A stretch of DNA of 64,000 nt from Microbacterium sp. SA39 (GTDB lineage Bacteria > Actinomycetota > Actinomycetes > Actinomycetales > Microbacteriaceae): positions 186,001 to 250,000 of the forward strand of contig NZ_JXRU01000036.1 in assembly GCF_000967865.1 (NCBI RefSeq), given 5' to 3'. Below are positions 25,861-36,816 of this stretch, in pieces. The notes under the pieces were generated by a model that was not told where the DNA came from, ran no database searches, and saw only the letters and a list, made by a program, of their open reading frames with translations. Each line of letters begins with the position of its first letter. Position 1 is the stretch's first letter. The position numbers were made by a program, and so were the translations under genes.

Positions 25861-27039
25861 TCACTGCTCCAAGAATTCGTGCAGCAGGACATCCCGCGAG
25901 AACGAACCGTCGTGGAGTCGGCGGACGTAGTCGGGGCCAGTGGCCGCCAGCGCGCGGTAGGTTGCGGGGCGAGCGACGACGTCTCTCAGCACGCCCTCGA
26001 GGGTGCCGACGCTGACGTCAGGGATCGGCAGCGGCATCTCGGCTCGTCGCTCCACGACATCGCGCACCTGAGTGGAGACGTGGGACAGCACGAGTCTGCC
26101 GGCGGCCATCGCCTCGCAGGCGCCGACTCCGTAGTCGCCCACGCGGAACTGATCCAGGATGACATCGGCGGAGCCGAAGACGGCAGGCATGTCGTCGTGG
26201 GCGATGTCGGTGAGTTCGATGTACTCGATGAGCCCCTCATCATGCAGTCGCCGAGCGACGGGGCCGATGAGGTGGCTGCCTTTGACATGGGGCTGCGTCG
26301 GGACATGCACGACGCGCGGACGCTTCCGTTCGAGCAGGGGTTCGGACGAGGCCCAGCGGTCGGGTTCGATCACGACGCCGAGGAGGTGTCCGTCGGGCAG
26401 GTCGCGAAGCAGTCCGGCGGTCGAGACGAACACCGGCACGTCGAGATCTGCGATGAGAGCGAGGTTCTCCGCGACATTCCTCTCGATCCTCTCCACCGGC
26501 GCCCAGTCCGCCGCCCCCACTCCGAAGTGCGAGTCGGGGTGGTCGCGAAGATGGGTCGACGGCAGGCGCACATCGGTACCGTGACCGACGATGCCGACTT
26601 TCACCCCGGCTTCCTGCAGCAGACGCACTTGACGCCGGACGTCTCCGCGGTAGAGCCCGCCGAGGATCGGGAAGCAGGCCTCGATCAGCACGTGCGTGTA
26701 ATCCGTGCGGATCACCTGGAGCATCGCCCGTTGCCAGGCGCGCGAGTGCTCGGACATACGCCAGGTGACCAGGTGGTCCGCGTCATAGCCGAAAGGGTTG
26801 TTGCCTGTGTGCACGTAGTTGCGGGCGGACACGAGTCCGCTGGTCTCGGCGGCTCGCGCCCAGCGGTACCCCTGACCCGCGTAGTTCACCGGGCCGATCA
26901 ACAGGCGGTAGGGCCTGTTCGTGTCGGGTAGGGGAGGAGAGGGGACGATCGCGCCCTGCAGCTTGTCGACCCCGGCGGCGATGGCGTCCTGCAGCGGCTT
27001 GGGGACGACCTGCCACGCGCGCTCAGCGATCGGGTTCAT
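25861..27039 (-). CDS. Glycosyltransferase, GT-B type (family copy 2 of 3)
   Basis: 392 residues. Carries the family motifs IGPVNYAGQGYRWARA, THVLIEACFPILGG, HGTDVRLPSTHLRD, FVSTAGLLRDLPDG, PHVKGSHLIGP and DQFRVGDYGVGACEAMAAGR. It is the most divergent of the three between residues 75 and 110. ATG 27039 lies inside the end of copy 3, a 17-base overlap, which suggests coupled translation. Probably adds one residue to the same glycan as its paralogs. Confidence 0.78.
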   Translation of the reverse strand: MNPIAERAWQVVPKPLQDAIAAGVDKLQGAIVPSPPLPDTNRPYRLLIGPVNYAGQGYRWARAAETSGLVSARNYVHTGNNPFGYDADHLVTWRMSEHSRAWQRAMLQVIRTDYTHVLIEACFPILGGLYRGDVRRQVRLLQEAGVKVGIVGHGTDVRLPSTHLRDHPDSHFGVGAADWAPVERIERNVAENLALIADLDVPVFVSTAGLLRDLPDGHLLGVVIEPDRWASSEPLLERKRPRVVHVPTQPHVKGSHLIGPVARRLHDEGLIEYIELTDIAHDDMPAVFGSADVILDQFRVGDYGVGACEAMAAGRLVLSHVSTQVRDVVERRAEMPLPIPDVSVGTLEGVLRDVVARPATYRALAATGPDYVRRLHDGSFSRDVLLHEFLEQ

Positions 27040-28264
27040 CTGTGGAAGCCTTTCCTTGCCGGGAGGGATGCCGATCGATCCAGTGCTGTGTCAGCACTCG
27101 GGCGGCGAGACGCCCGTCGTGCACGTGCGCCACGAACGCCTGTCCGATTGCACGGCGGTCCGCGAGGCTCGGCTCGGCCGCCAGACGGCGGAGCTCTTCC
27201 TCGATGGTATCCGCAGTGGCCTCAACGATCGGCAGCTCCTCGCCGGTGTGCCGCGCGATCGACTTCCGGACGTCTGCCGCGACATGGCCGACAACCACGC
27301 ATCCGGCGGCCATCGCTTCGACAGCCGCCACGCCGTAGGACCCGATCCGCATCTGATCGATCACCACGTCGGCACCCGCGAAGATCCGCGGCATCGCCTC
27401 CGACGGAATTCCGCTCACCAGTTCGAGGGTGATGATGCCCTCGGCCGCCAGGCGCTCGAGGGCCGGCAGGATCAGGGCGGTTCCTTTCACGGCGGAGACG
27501 GACGGCGCGTGCACCACGCTCAGCGGGCATCGCGCGTCGCGCTCCGTCCGACGTACCGCCCATCGGTCGAGGTCCACGACGACGGGACACCACTGCGCCT
27601 GCGGGAGGTCCCTCAGCAGGTCCGGTGTGGAGACGAAGTATGGGCGACCGCTGTCTGCGAGCAGGGCGATGTTCCGCGCTGCCAGCGCCTCGGCGCGGGG
27701 CACGTAGATGGATTCGTCGTTGTAGTGCGACCACGGATTGTCGCGCAGATGCCGCGAGGGAAGGCGCACATCCGTGCCGTGCGCCATGTAGGCGACACTC
27801 ACGCCACGGTCGGCGAGCGCCGTGGCCTGGGCGGAGACGGAACGCCCCAGCAGCCGACCGAAGGGCGGCTCCTCCGCCTCGATCAGGACGTGCGTCGCTG
27901 CGGACGCCGCGTCGAACTCGCGTCGCTGCCAGTCTGGATCATTGTGATAGGTCGCCAGCGGCACGAGCACGTCAGCGGGGAAGCGGAAGCCACCGACGAC
28001 GTCGATCGCCATGTTGCGCGCGGAGATTCCGTCGCCGCTGGACTCGAGGGCCCGGGCCCACGCCGTGCCCTGTCCGGAGTAGTTGACGGGTGCGATGAGC
28101 ACCCGAAGCGGAAGATCGGCGAATACCGTCGTGGGAACCGTTCCTCGTGGACTCGGCCTGCCGTACTGGCGGGCGGCGAGACGGCCGATCGGACTCGTCG
28201 GAGCGTCCGCGATCCGGTCGATCAGCACGTTGACCCAGCGGGGGAGTCGGTCGCGATTCACCAT
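27023..28264 (-). CDS. Glycosyltransferase, GT-B type (family copy 3 of 3)
   Basis: 413 residues. Family motifs: IAPVNYSGQGTAWARA, GGFRFPAD (shared with copy 1 only), THVLIEAEEPPFGR, HGTDVRLPSRHLRD (shared with copy 2), FVSTPDLLRDLPQ, SAVKGTALILP and DQMRIGSYGVAAVEAMAAG. ATG 28264 has GAGGAG 12 bases upstream and a TAGACT -10 box further up, so this is the first gene of the minus-strand glycosyltransferase operon running down to 21305. Confidence 0.78.
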   Translation of the reverse strand: MVNRDRLPRWVNVLIDRIADAPTSPIGRLAARQYGRPSPRGTVPTTVFADLPLRVLIAPVNYSGQGTAWARALESSGDGISARNMAIDVVGGFRFPADVLVPLATYHNDPDWQRREFDAASAATHVLIEAEEPPFGRLLGRSVSAQATALADRGVSVAYMAHGTDVRLPSRHLRDNPWSHYNDESIYVPRAEALAARNIALLADSGRPYFVSTPDLLRDLPQAQWCPVVVDLDRWAVRRTERDARCPLSVVHAPSVSAVKGTALILPALERLAAEGIITLELVSGIPSEAMPRIFAGADVVIDQMRIGSYGVAAVEAMAAGCVVVGHVAADVRKSIARHTGEELPIVEATADTIEEELRRLAAEPSLADRRAIGQAFVAHVHDGRLAARVLTQHWIDRHPSRQGKASTDEPDR

Positions 28265-28302
28265 CGAGCTGCGGATTCTCCTCGGGCGAACGGCATGGAG
28301 TC

Positions 28303-28308
28303 AGTCTA
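28303..28308 (-). promoter_or_regulatory. -10 box (TAGACT) of the minus-strand glycosyltransferase operon
   Basis: TAGACT on the minus strand (28308-28303) would give a leader of about 33 bases carrying GAGGAG (28282-28277) before ATG 28264. Confidence 0.45.
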
Positions 28309-28358
28309 TCCGGGGGCGTTCAGCTTCGGCTGCGAGCGACGAGGAGAGACCGGTCGGC

Positions 28359-28808
28359 TCAGGCGTCGGCGTCGGCGTCGCGTGCGGGTCGCGCGGGCCG
28401 GAAGACGAAGTGCCGATAGGCGAAGTAGTTCCAGATCGTCGTCGCGATCACGGCCACGAGCTTTCCGACGATCCACGGGAGCCCGAGCGCAGGTGCCGCC
28501 CAGACGATCCCGGTCGTGGCGACGGTGTTGAACACGACGAGGAGCGTATAGCGGAACACGCTCGACCCGATCGCGGACTGCGACCCGAAAGCGATCACGC
28601 GCTGCATCGTGTAGGTGAAAGCGAACGACGCGAGGAAGGCCACGGGGGTGGCGATCGGGAGAGGAACGCCGAGGAGGTCGTGGGCGACCCAGAGTATCGC
28701 CACATCGGCGAGGAAGCAGAATCCCCCCACCAGGAGATAGCGCACCTCTCCGCGACTCCAGAGCCGAGCGAGGGCGGCGCGTGCAGGCGACATGGGGGCA
28801 CCACTCAT
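28359..28808 (-). CDS. GtrA family membrane protein
   Basis: 149 residues with four hydrophobic helices; RYLLVGGFCFLADVAIL starts the GtrA domain and YFAYRHFVFRPAR is its usual end. GtrA proteins are thought to help move polyprenyl-phosphate sugars across the membrane for GT-C enzymes. Its ATG overlaps the stop of the large GT2 gene upstream (ATGA), so the two are co-translated. Confidence 0.88.
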   Translation of the reverse strand: MSGAPMSPARAALARLWSRGEVRYLLVGGFCFLADVAILWVAHDLLGVPLPIATPVAFLASFAFTYTMQRVIAFGSQSAIGSSVFRYTLLVVFNTVATTGIVWAAPALGLPWIVGKLVAVIATTIWNYFAYRHFVFRPARPARDADADA

Positions 28809-30853
28809 GCGTCGATCGGAGCCGAGTCCGGTCGCGTCGAACGCTCCCAGTCCTCGTTGCAGTAGTCGTCCTTATAGATGGCGAGGCGGACAAACCCGAG
28901 AACCGAGCGGATCGCGTCGCCGCCACGGAACCGGCTCGCCCCGGTCTCGTGACGTTCGACGAGCGAGACAGGGACCTCGACGACGCGATGGTCCTGCTGC
29001 TCGGCCGCGAGCACGAGCTCGGTGGTCCACATGAGACCGTCCTCGCGGGAGAGGCGGGCGAACTCGCGCCCCCAGGCGCCGTCGACCCAGAGCGTGCCCT
29101 GGCTGTCGCCGACCCGCGATTGCAGCAGCGACTCTCGAAGGAAACGGAAGATCTTCGACTGGATCATGCGGGTTCGACTGCGCACGACCTCGGAATCGGG
29201 GTGCGCTTTCGAGCCGATGGCGACCGCCGTCGATGAGGAGAGCTTGCGGAACTGCTGGAGATCGGTGAACCCGAACGGCAGGTCGTCCGCGGTCAAGAGC
29301 AGTCGGCGGCCGCGGCTCGCGAGCGTCCCCGCGCGCAGCGCTTCCCCGAGACCAGGGGCGGAGTGCCGCATAAGGAGCTTCGACGGGTGCGGCCAGGTGC
29401 GCACGATCTCGCCCACGGTCTTCGTGGTCTCGTCTGTCGATCCGTTCTCGACGACGATGATCTCGTCCTCTGCTCCGAGCTCCTGCCCGAGAAGCGACAG
29501 CGTCTCCGGCAGGACTTCTGCGCCGTTGCGCGTGGGCACGACGACGGTGAGGTCGATTCCGGAGTCCGCTGGGTACTCCGCGCGGACCAGGATGCCGGCG
29601 CGGCTGCTGATCCTCCCGCGTTCGACGGACCGCACGTGCGAGGGCATCGACGTGACCGACCAGACGAGAGCACCGAGGGACAGGGCGACGAGGTACGACA
29701 GGGCTGCGGAGAGGACGGAGAAGTTGTGCACCACCGGCATCGTGAGCGATGCGTAGGCGAGGCCGAGGACCAGCGGAGGCACCGCGATCATCAAGGCGGC
29801 CGACAGACTTCGGCTCTGGTGAGCCCGACGAGTGAGGGCGAGGACGAGTCCGACGACGATCACGATGATCATCGCGCCGAAGTGCTTGAGGGTGGCGAGC
29901 ACCTTCTGGAAGATCGTGGCCGCGACTCCGCCAGGATCGTTCGCCGCCGTCGCCAGGAACTGCTCGCGGGCGGCATCCGGTGAATCGCGAACGTCCTCGA
30001 CGTCGGCTTCGGTGACCCCGGTGATCGAGGGGCGGTCCAGGAGGGGCCGCGGGTAGGTGAGACCGGTGTACAGGTCTTCCCACGCGGATGCGCGCGCGCT
30101 GGCCGACACGGGGGTCGAGGACGCGGCCCACACGGCGGCGGACTGCGCGCCGAGGGCTCCAGCCACCATCACGATCGCGACGAGGGCGGCGGGGAGGAGG
30201 CGTCGTCCGCGAGGCAGATGCAACCACCAGAGGACGCTGGCCGACAGTGCGACCGATACTCCAGCCAGCCAACCGAAGGAGCCGGCGAGCGCCGCGAGCA
30301 GGAGAACGAGGGCGGTGGCCCCGATCAGGCGCGCCCGGGACAGCCGGTATGTGGTGAACAGCAGCGCGAGGGACAGTCCGAGGAACGTCAGAGATGCGAC
30401 CATGCCGAGCGGGAGGGGCACCCGGTCGCTGCTCACATCGTCGGTGATGCCGAATTCGGTGCCGACGAGAACGGTGCCGTTGTTGAGCAGCCACATCAGC
30501 GGGGGAAGCAGCAGCAGCGCGTAGCCGGCCCGCGCCCGGTGGAAGATGCGGGCGACCGCGAGCGGCATCCAGAGGGAGGGAATGGCGATGAGGAACGCCT
30601 GGAGGACGGCGGCGGATCGCCACGCGGCGTCCGATTCGGTGCCTCCGAGAAGCGTGAGCAGCAAGGTGAAGCCGGGCTCCCCACCGGCGACGTGGGTCGC
30701 CCGAGCGGCGAGGGACCCCGGCTGCGGACGCAGCTCGGGGACAGCGAGTACGACCAGGAGCGAGCCGATCGCGACCACTCCGCCGACGAGGAGAAGGAAC
30801 AGGCGCGTTGAGCGGGGAAGGTGAGCTTCCGGGCGGTCGATCTCGTCTGTCAC
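28805..30853 (-). CDS. Membrane protein fused to C-terminal glycosyltransferase family 2
   Basis: 682 residues. Residues 1-410 contain roughly ten hydrophobic helices with an extracytoplasmic loop. Residues 430-640 form a GT2 domain: LTVVVPTRNGAEVLPETL, IIVVENGSTDETT, and LLLTADDLPFG where the metal-binding acidic pair is expected. Having the membrane domain N-terminal is opposite to most GT2 fusions. It is followed by overlapping gtrA, suggesting Und-P-sugar synthesis and flipping. The GTG start at 30853 has TACGCT seven bases upstream and no Shine-Dalgarno. Confidence 0.8.
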   Translation of the reverse strand: MTDEIDRPEAHLPRSTRLFLLLVGGVVAIGSLLVVLAVPELRPQPGSLAARATHVAGGEPGFTLLLTLLGGTESDAAWRSAAVLQAFLIAIPSLWMPLAVARIFHRARAGYALLLLPPLMWLLNNGTVLVGTEFGITDDVSSDRVPLPLGMVASLTFLGLSLALLFTTYRLSRARLIGATALVLLLAALAGSFGWLAGVSVALSASVLWWLHLPRGRRLLPAALVAIVMVAGALGAQSAAVWAASSTPVSASARASAWEDLYTGLTYPRPLLDRPSITGVTEADVEDVRDSPDAAREQFLATAANDPGGVAATIFQKVLATLKHFGAMIIVIVVGLVLALTRRAHQSRSLSAALMIAVPPLVLGLAYASLTMPVVHNFSVLSAALSYLVALSLGALVWSVTSMPSHVRSVERGRISSRAGILVRAEYPADSGIDLTVVVPTRNGAEVLPETLSLLGQELGAEDEIIVVENGSTDETTKTVGEIVRTWPHPSKLLMRHSAPGLGEALRAGTLASRGRRLLLTADDLPFGFTDLQQFRKLSSSTAVAIGSKAHPDSEVVRSRTRMIQSKIFRFLRESLLQSRVGDSQGTLWVDGAWGREFARLSREDGLMWTTELVLAAEQQDHRVVEVPVSLVERHETGASRFRGGDAIRSVLGFVRLAIYKDDYCNEDWERSTRPDSAPIDA

Positions 30854-30860
30854 ACGTCCC

Positions 30861-30866
30861 AGCGTA
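30861..30866 (-). promoter_or_regulatory. -10 box (TACGCT), leaderless start of membrane-GT2 fusion
   Basis: Minus strand TACGCT (30866-30861), seven bases before GTG 30853. Confidence 0.5.
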
Positions 30867-30904
30867 CCGCGAACATCAGAAACCGCTGCGCGCGGGGGCG
30901 TGCG

Positions 30905-30910
30905 TAAGAT
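30905..30910 (+). promoter_or_regulatory. -10 box (TAAGAT) for DUF6798-like membrane protein
   Basis: TAAGAT about 30 bases before GTG 30942; the predicted leader holds AAGGAG at about 30926-30932, nine bases before the start. Confidence 0.45.
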
Positions 30911-30941
30911 GGTCAGGGTTTGGGCAAGGAGCGGGGCAAGA

Positions 30942-32696
30942 GTGACGACCGACGAGAAGACGACGACGACGCGACCCGAGGACCGGGCGAGCAGAGGGAG
31001 CCGATGGGGCTGGACGCTCCCGCTCCTGCTTGCGGCGATCCTGGGAGTGCTGGAGCTCTCAAGCAGGACCGGGCTCGGTTACCTTGCGGGTTGGGCGGAC
31101 CACTTCGTCCTCTCCACAGAGGGCATCAACTGGGTCAGGCCCGACGCGTACGCGAACGACTGGTTCATGGAGTCGGCGCCGCAGCCCCATTGGTTCTTCG
31201 ATCTTCTGACCTCCTTCGGCGAGTCCCTGCACATCCTGCCCCTCGTCTACGGGCTGTACTGGGCTGCGGGTCTTCTCGCCTTCGGCGCGGCGACGGCCAT
31301 GCTCGCGCGCCACTTCGTTCCGTCCGCATCCGCGAGCGTCGGAGTGCTCGTCACCGTCGTGGCGGGACTGATGCCCTGGATGCTCGGCGGCACGGGTACG
31401 CCTGTCATCGCCATTGCTCTGCCCGCCGTGCTGTCCGCCAACATGATCTACCTGCTCATCGCCGGGATGTTGACGGAACGACGGCTCCTGGTTGTGATCG
31501 TCGGACCCGCGATATCGGTGGTGCACGTCCAGCAAGGATCGATCGCGATCGTGCTCATGGTGGCGCTCCTGATCGTCGAGGCGGTCCGAGACCGTCGCGT
31601 CGATTGGTGGCTGGCACTGGCCGGCGGGCTCACCGCAGCGGTAGTGGGCTTCGGGCTGCTGATCCGCCCGGTGGCTTCGAATCTCGCGGATTTCGTGGAG
31701 ATCTGCGACACGATGATCCCCTATCACTGTGCGGCTCATACCTGGGACGAGCGAGACATCGTCTCGACGCTTGGTCTGATCCTCCTCACTTCGCTGAGCG
31801 TGTTCGCGCTGCCTCGCGCCCGGCGCTGGCTCTGGCTGAGCACCGTGGGGCTCGCGACGCTCGGATACGCGGGCGGTTTCGCGATGGATGCGCTCAGCGT
31901 GCCCGTCCTCGGTCCGCTCGCCCAGGGAGTCAACGTCTACCGTCTCGCCGCGGTACTCATTCCCTTCGCAGTCTGGGGTGCGGTGACGCCCCTCCTGTCC
32001 CGGGCAAGGGGCTGGCGCTACGTCGCGCTTCTCGCCGCGTGGGGGCTGGGCTGGCTGATGATCCTCACTGCGTGGGGATTCGTTTCAGCCGGACCTCTCA
32101 TCAGCCGCCTCGTTTTCTACACGCTCGCACTCCTGATTCCCTTCCTCGGATTCGCGGTGCTTCGTCAGCTGAGGCGTGACCACGTGAGGACACGGCCTGC
32201 GGCGGCCCTGATCGCTTCTGTGCTCGTGCTGGCGGCGGCGGCAGGCAACGGCGGCCTCGCGCTGCGCGCTCCTGATTTCGCGATCACCCCTTTCGCCGAC
32301 TTCCGGGTCTGGGGGGAGAACGCCGAGCGAGCCGTGCCCGCCGGGGAGTCGATCGTCGCGTCCCCTCAGCAGGTGTGGATCAAGTTCGTATCCGAGCGGG
32401 CAGTGATCGCGGACTGCAAGAACGTGCCATACGGCGGCGAGCCGTGGGCGCAGTGGAAGAAGCGACTGGCGGAACTCGGCGGATACGAGCAGTGCCTCGA
32501 GCCGCGTGCGCCCGGGTACAGCGAGTTGTCGGTTGACGCCCTGATCGACTTGGCAGACGAGTACGACAGCGACTTCATCGCCGTCGCCACGGACGCGCCC
32601 GTCCAGCTCGAGGGAATGGAACGAGCGGGGTGGGACCAGGTCGTTGACGCCGAGGGCGATGCGTACGCGGTCCTCTTCCGGCGACCCGGCTCCTGA
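30942..32696 (+). CDS. Large multi-pass membrane protein (DUF6798-like)
   Basis: 584 residues. About 12 hydrophobic helices span residues 20-445; the C-terminal soluble part has WGENAERAVPAGESIVASPQQVWIKF, SERAVIADCKN and WAQWKKRL, the pattern seen in DUF6798 proteins. The overall plan is GT-C-like, but the enzyme class is unproven. GTG 30942 is chosen for AAGGAG nine bases upstream and a TAAGAT box before it. It is divergent from the GT2 fusion gene and precedes the nucleotide-sugar dehydrogenase by 67 bases. Confidence 0.68.
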   Translation: MTTDEKTTTTRPEDRASRGSRWGWTLPLLLAAILGVLELSSRTGLGYLAGWADHFVLSTEGINWVRPDAYANDWFMESAPQPHWFFDLLTSFGESLHILPLVYGLYWAAGLLAFGAATAMLARHFVPSASASVGVLVTVVAGLMPWMLGGTGTPVIAIALPAVLSANMIYLLIAGMLTERRLLVVIVGPAISVVHVQQGSIAIVLMVALLIVEAVRDRRVDWWLALAGGLTAAVVGFGLLIRPVASNLADFVEICDTMIPYHCAAHTWDERDIVSTLGLILLTSLSVFALPRARRWLWLSTVGLATLGYAGGFAMDALSVPVLGPLAQGVNVYRLAAVLIPFAVWGAVTPLLSRARGWRYVALLAAWGLGWLMILTAWGFVSAGPLISRLVFYTLALLIPFLGFAVLRQLRRDHVRTRPAAALIASVLVLAAAAGNGGLALRAPDFAITPFADFRVWGENAERAVPAGESIVASPQQVWIKFVSERAVIADCKNVPYGGEPWAQWKKRLAELGGYEQCLEPRAPGYSELSVDALIDLADEYDSDFIAVATDAPVQLEGMERAGWDQVVDAEGDAYAVLFRRPGS

Positions 32697-32763
32697 CGCG
32701 CGAACGGCGCCCGTCCGATCTGGCCGGGCTCCTGCACGGCGGGAAGCGGACTCCCCGTCCAAT

Positions 32764-35270
<2,507 letters not shown>

Positions 35271-35280
35271 GATCGACACT

Positions 35281-36072
35281 GTGAGTCACGCTGCTGTCGG
35301 GGCGCCGGGAACGCCCCGGCGATACCTGCATTCGCTGTGGCTGCTCTCGGCGAGAGACCTCAAGGTACGGTACGCGACGAGCTTCCTCGGGTACCTCTGG
35401 TCGGTGCTCGATCCGCTCGTGATGAGCGCCATCTACTGGTTCGTCTTCACGCAGGTCTTCCACCGCACGGTGGGCGAGGACCCGTACATCGTGTTCCTCA
35501 TCGTCGCGCTCCTCCCGTGGGTGTGGTTCAACGGCTCGGTGTCCGATTTCACCCGTGCGTTCAAGAAGGATTCCCGCCTGGTGCGCTCGACGGCGATCCC
35601 GCGCTCCATCTGGGTCAACCGCATCGTGCTGAGCAAGGGGATCGAGTTCCTGTTCTCGATGCCGGTGCTCGTGCTCTTCGCGGTGTTCAGCGGTGCGACC
35701 GTCAACTGGATGCTGCTCTGGTTCCCCGTCGCGATGCTCATGCAGACCACGCTGCTCGTCGGCCTCGGGCTGCTCGTCGCGCCGCTGTGCGTTCTCTACG
35801 CCGATCTGGAGCGCACGACGGCATTGATCCTGCGTGCACTCTTCTACGCCTCGCCGGTGATCTACAGTTTCCAGGACCTCCCGGCGCCGTTCGACACCAT
35901 CGGTGCGTTCAACCCGCTGTCCGGCATCTTCACCCTCTACCGGGTCGGTTTCTTCCCGGAACTGTGGCAGACCACGCCTGTGGTGATCAGCGCCGTGATG
36001 TGCGTCGTCATCCTCGCTCTGGGCATCTGGACCTTCCGGAGTCTGGAGCGACCCGTGCTGAAGGAGCTGTGA
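35281..36072 (+). CDS. ABC-2 type permease for galactan-type polysaccharide export (Wzm/RfbD-like)
   Basis: 263 residues, six helices. LLSARDLKVRYATSFLGYLWSVLDP is the conserved amphipathic entry; LVRSTAIPRSIW and the end NPLSGIFTLYRVGFF are typical. Together with the next gene it resembles the mycobacterial Rv3781/Rv3783 pair that flips the lipid-linked galactan, an assignment supported by neighbouring glf and glfT-like genes. It differs clearly from the permease at 12024. Confidence 0.88.
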   Translation: MSHAAVGAPGTPRRYLHSLWLLSARDLKVRYATSFLGYLWSVLDPLVMSAIYWFVFTQVFHRTVGEDPYIVFLIVALLPWVWFNGSVSDFTRAFKKDSRLVRSTAIPRSIWVNRIVLSKGIEFLFSMPVLVLFAVFSGATVNWMLLWFPVAMLMQTTLLVGLGLLVAPLCVLYADLERTTALILRALFYASPVIYSFQDLPAPFDTIGAFNPLSGIFTLYRVGFFPELWQTTPVVISAVMCVVILALGIWTFRSLERPVLKEL

Positions 36073-36806
36073 TGTCCTCGGCGATCGAGGTGCAGGGTCT
36101 CGGTGTCCACTTCCGCCGCAACCGGCGGGGTAGGCGCAGTTTCAAGGACCTCTTCTCCGGTGCGTCACGGCGCTCGCGGCCCGGGGAGTTCTGGGCGCTG
36201 CGCGATGTCTCCTTCACGGTGCAGCCGGGGGAGTCCATCGGCGTCGTCGGACGCAACGGACAGGGAAAGTCGACGTTGCTGCGGCTGGTCGCCAAGGTGC
36301 TGCTGCCCGACGCGGGCGAGGTCACGGTCAACGGGGGAGTCGCCCCGCTGATCGAGATCACCGGCGGCTTCGTCGGTGACCTCACCGTGCGCGAGAACGT
36401 GCGGCTCACCGCCGGACTGCATGGGATGTCACGCGACGAGGTGTCTCGCCGCTACGACGGCATCATCGCTTTCGCGGAGCTTGCCGGCTTCGAGGAGACG
36501 CCTTACAAGCACCTGTCCAACGGCATGAAGGTGCGCCTGGCGTTCTCGGTCGTCTCGCAGTTGGATGAGCCGATCCTCCTGGTCGACGAGGTCCTCGCCG
36601 TCGGAGACAAGGCCTTCCGGGAGAAGTGCTACAAACGCATCGACGAACTGCTCGCCGAGGGCCGCACGCTGTTCTTCGTGAGCCACAACGAGCGCGACCT
36701 CCGCCGGTTCTGCACGCGCGGCCTCTACCTCGACAAGGGCGCCTTGGTGCTCGACGCACCGATCGCGGATGTGCTCGCGCGCTACAACGCCGACTACAAC
36801 GCCTGA
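36072..36806 (+). CDS. ABC transporter ATP-binding protein for polysaccharide export (Wzt/RfbE-like)
   Basis: 244 residues. Walker A GRNGQGKST (residues 60-68), signature HLSNGM (degenerate, as in Wzt), Walker B ILLVDEVLAVGD and switch His in VSHNERDL. There is no carbohydrate-binding C-terminal domain. ATG 36072 shares one base with the permease stop (TGATG). It ends ten bases from a convergent gene. Confidence 0.92.
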   Translation: MSSAIEVQGLGVHFRRNRRGRRSFKDLFSGASRRSRPGEFWALRDVSFTVQPGESIGVVGRNGQGKSTLLRLVAKVLLPDAGEVTVNGGVAPLIEITGGFVGDLTVRENVRLTAGLHGMSRDEVSRRYDGIIAFAELAGFEETPYKHLSNGMKVRLAFSVVSQLDEPILLVDEVLAVGDKAFREKCYKRIDELLAEGRTLFFVSHNERDLRRFCTRGLYLDKGALVLDAPIADVLARYNADYNA

Positions 36807-36816
36807 CCTGAGCGCC

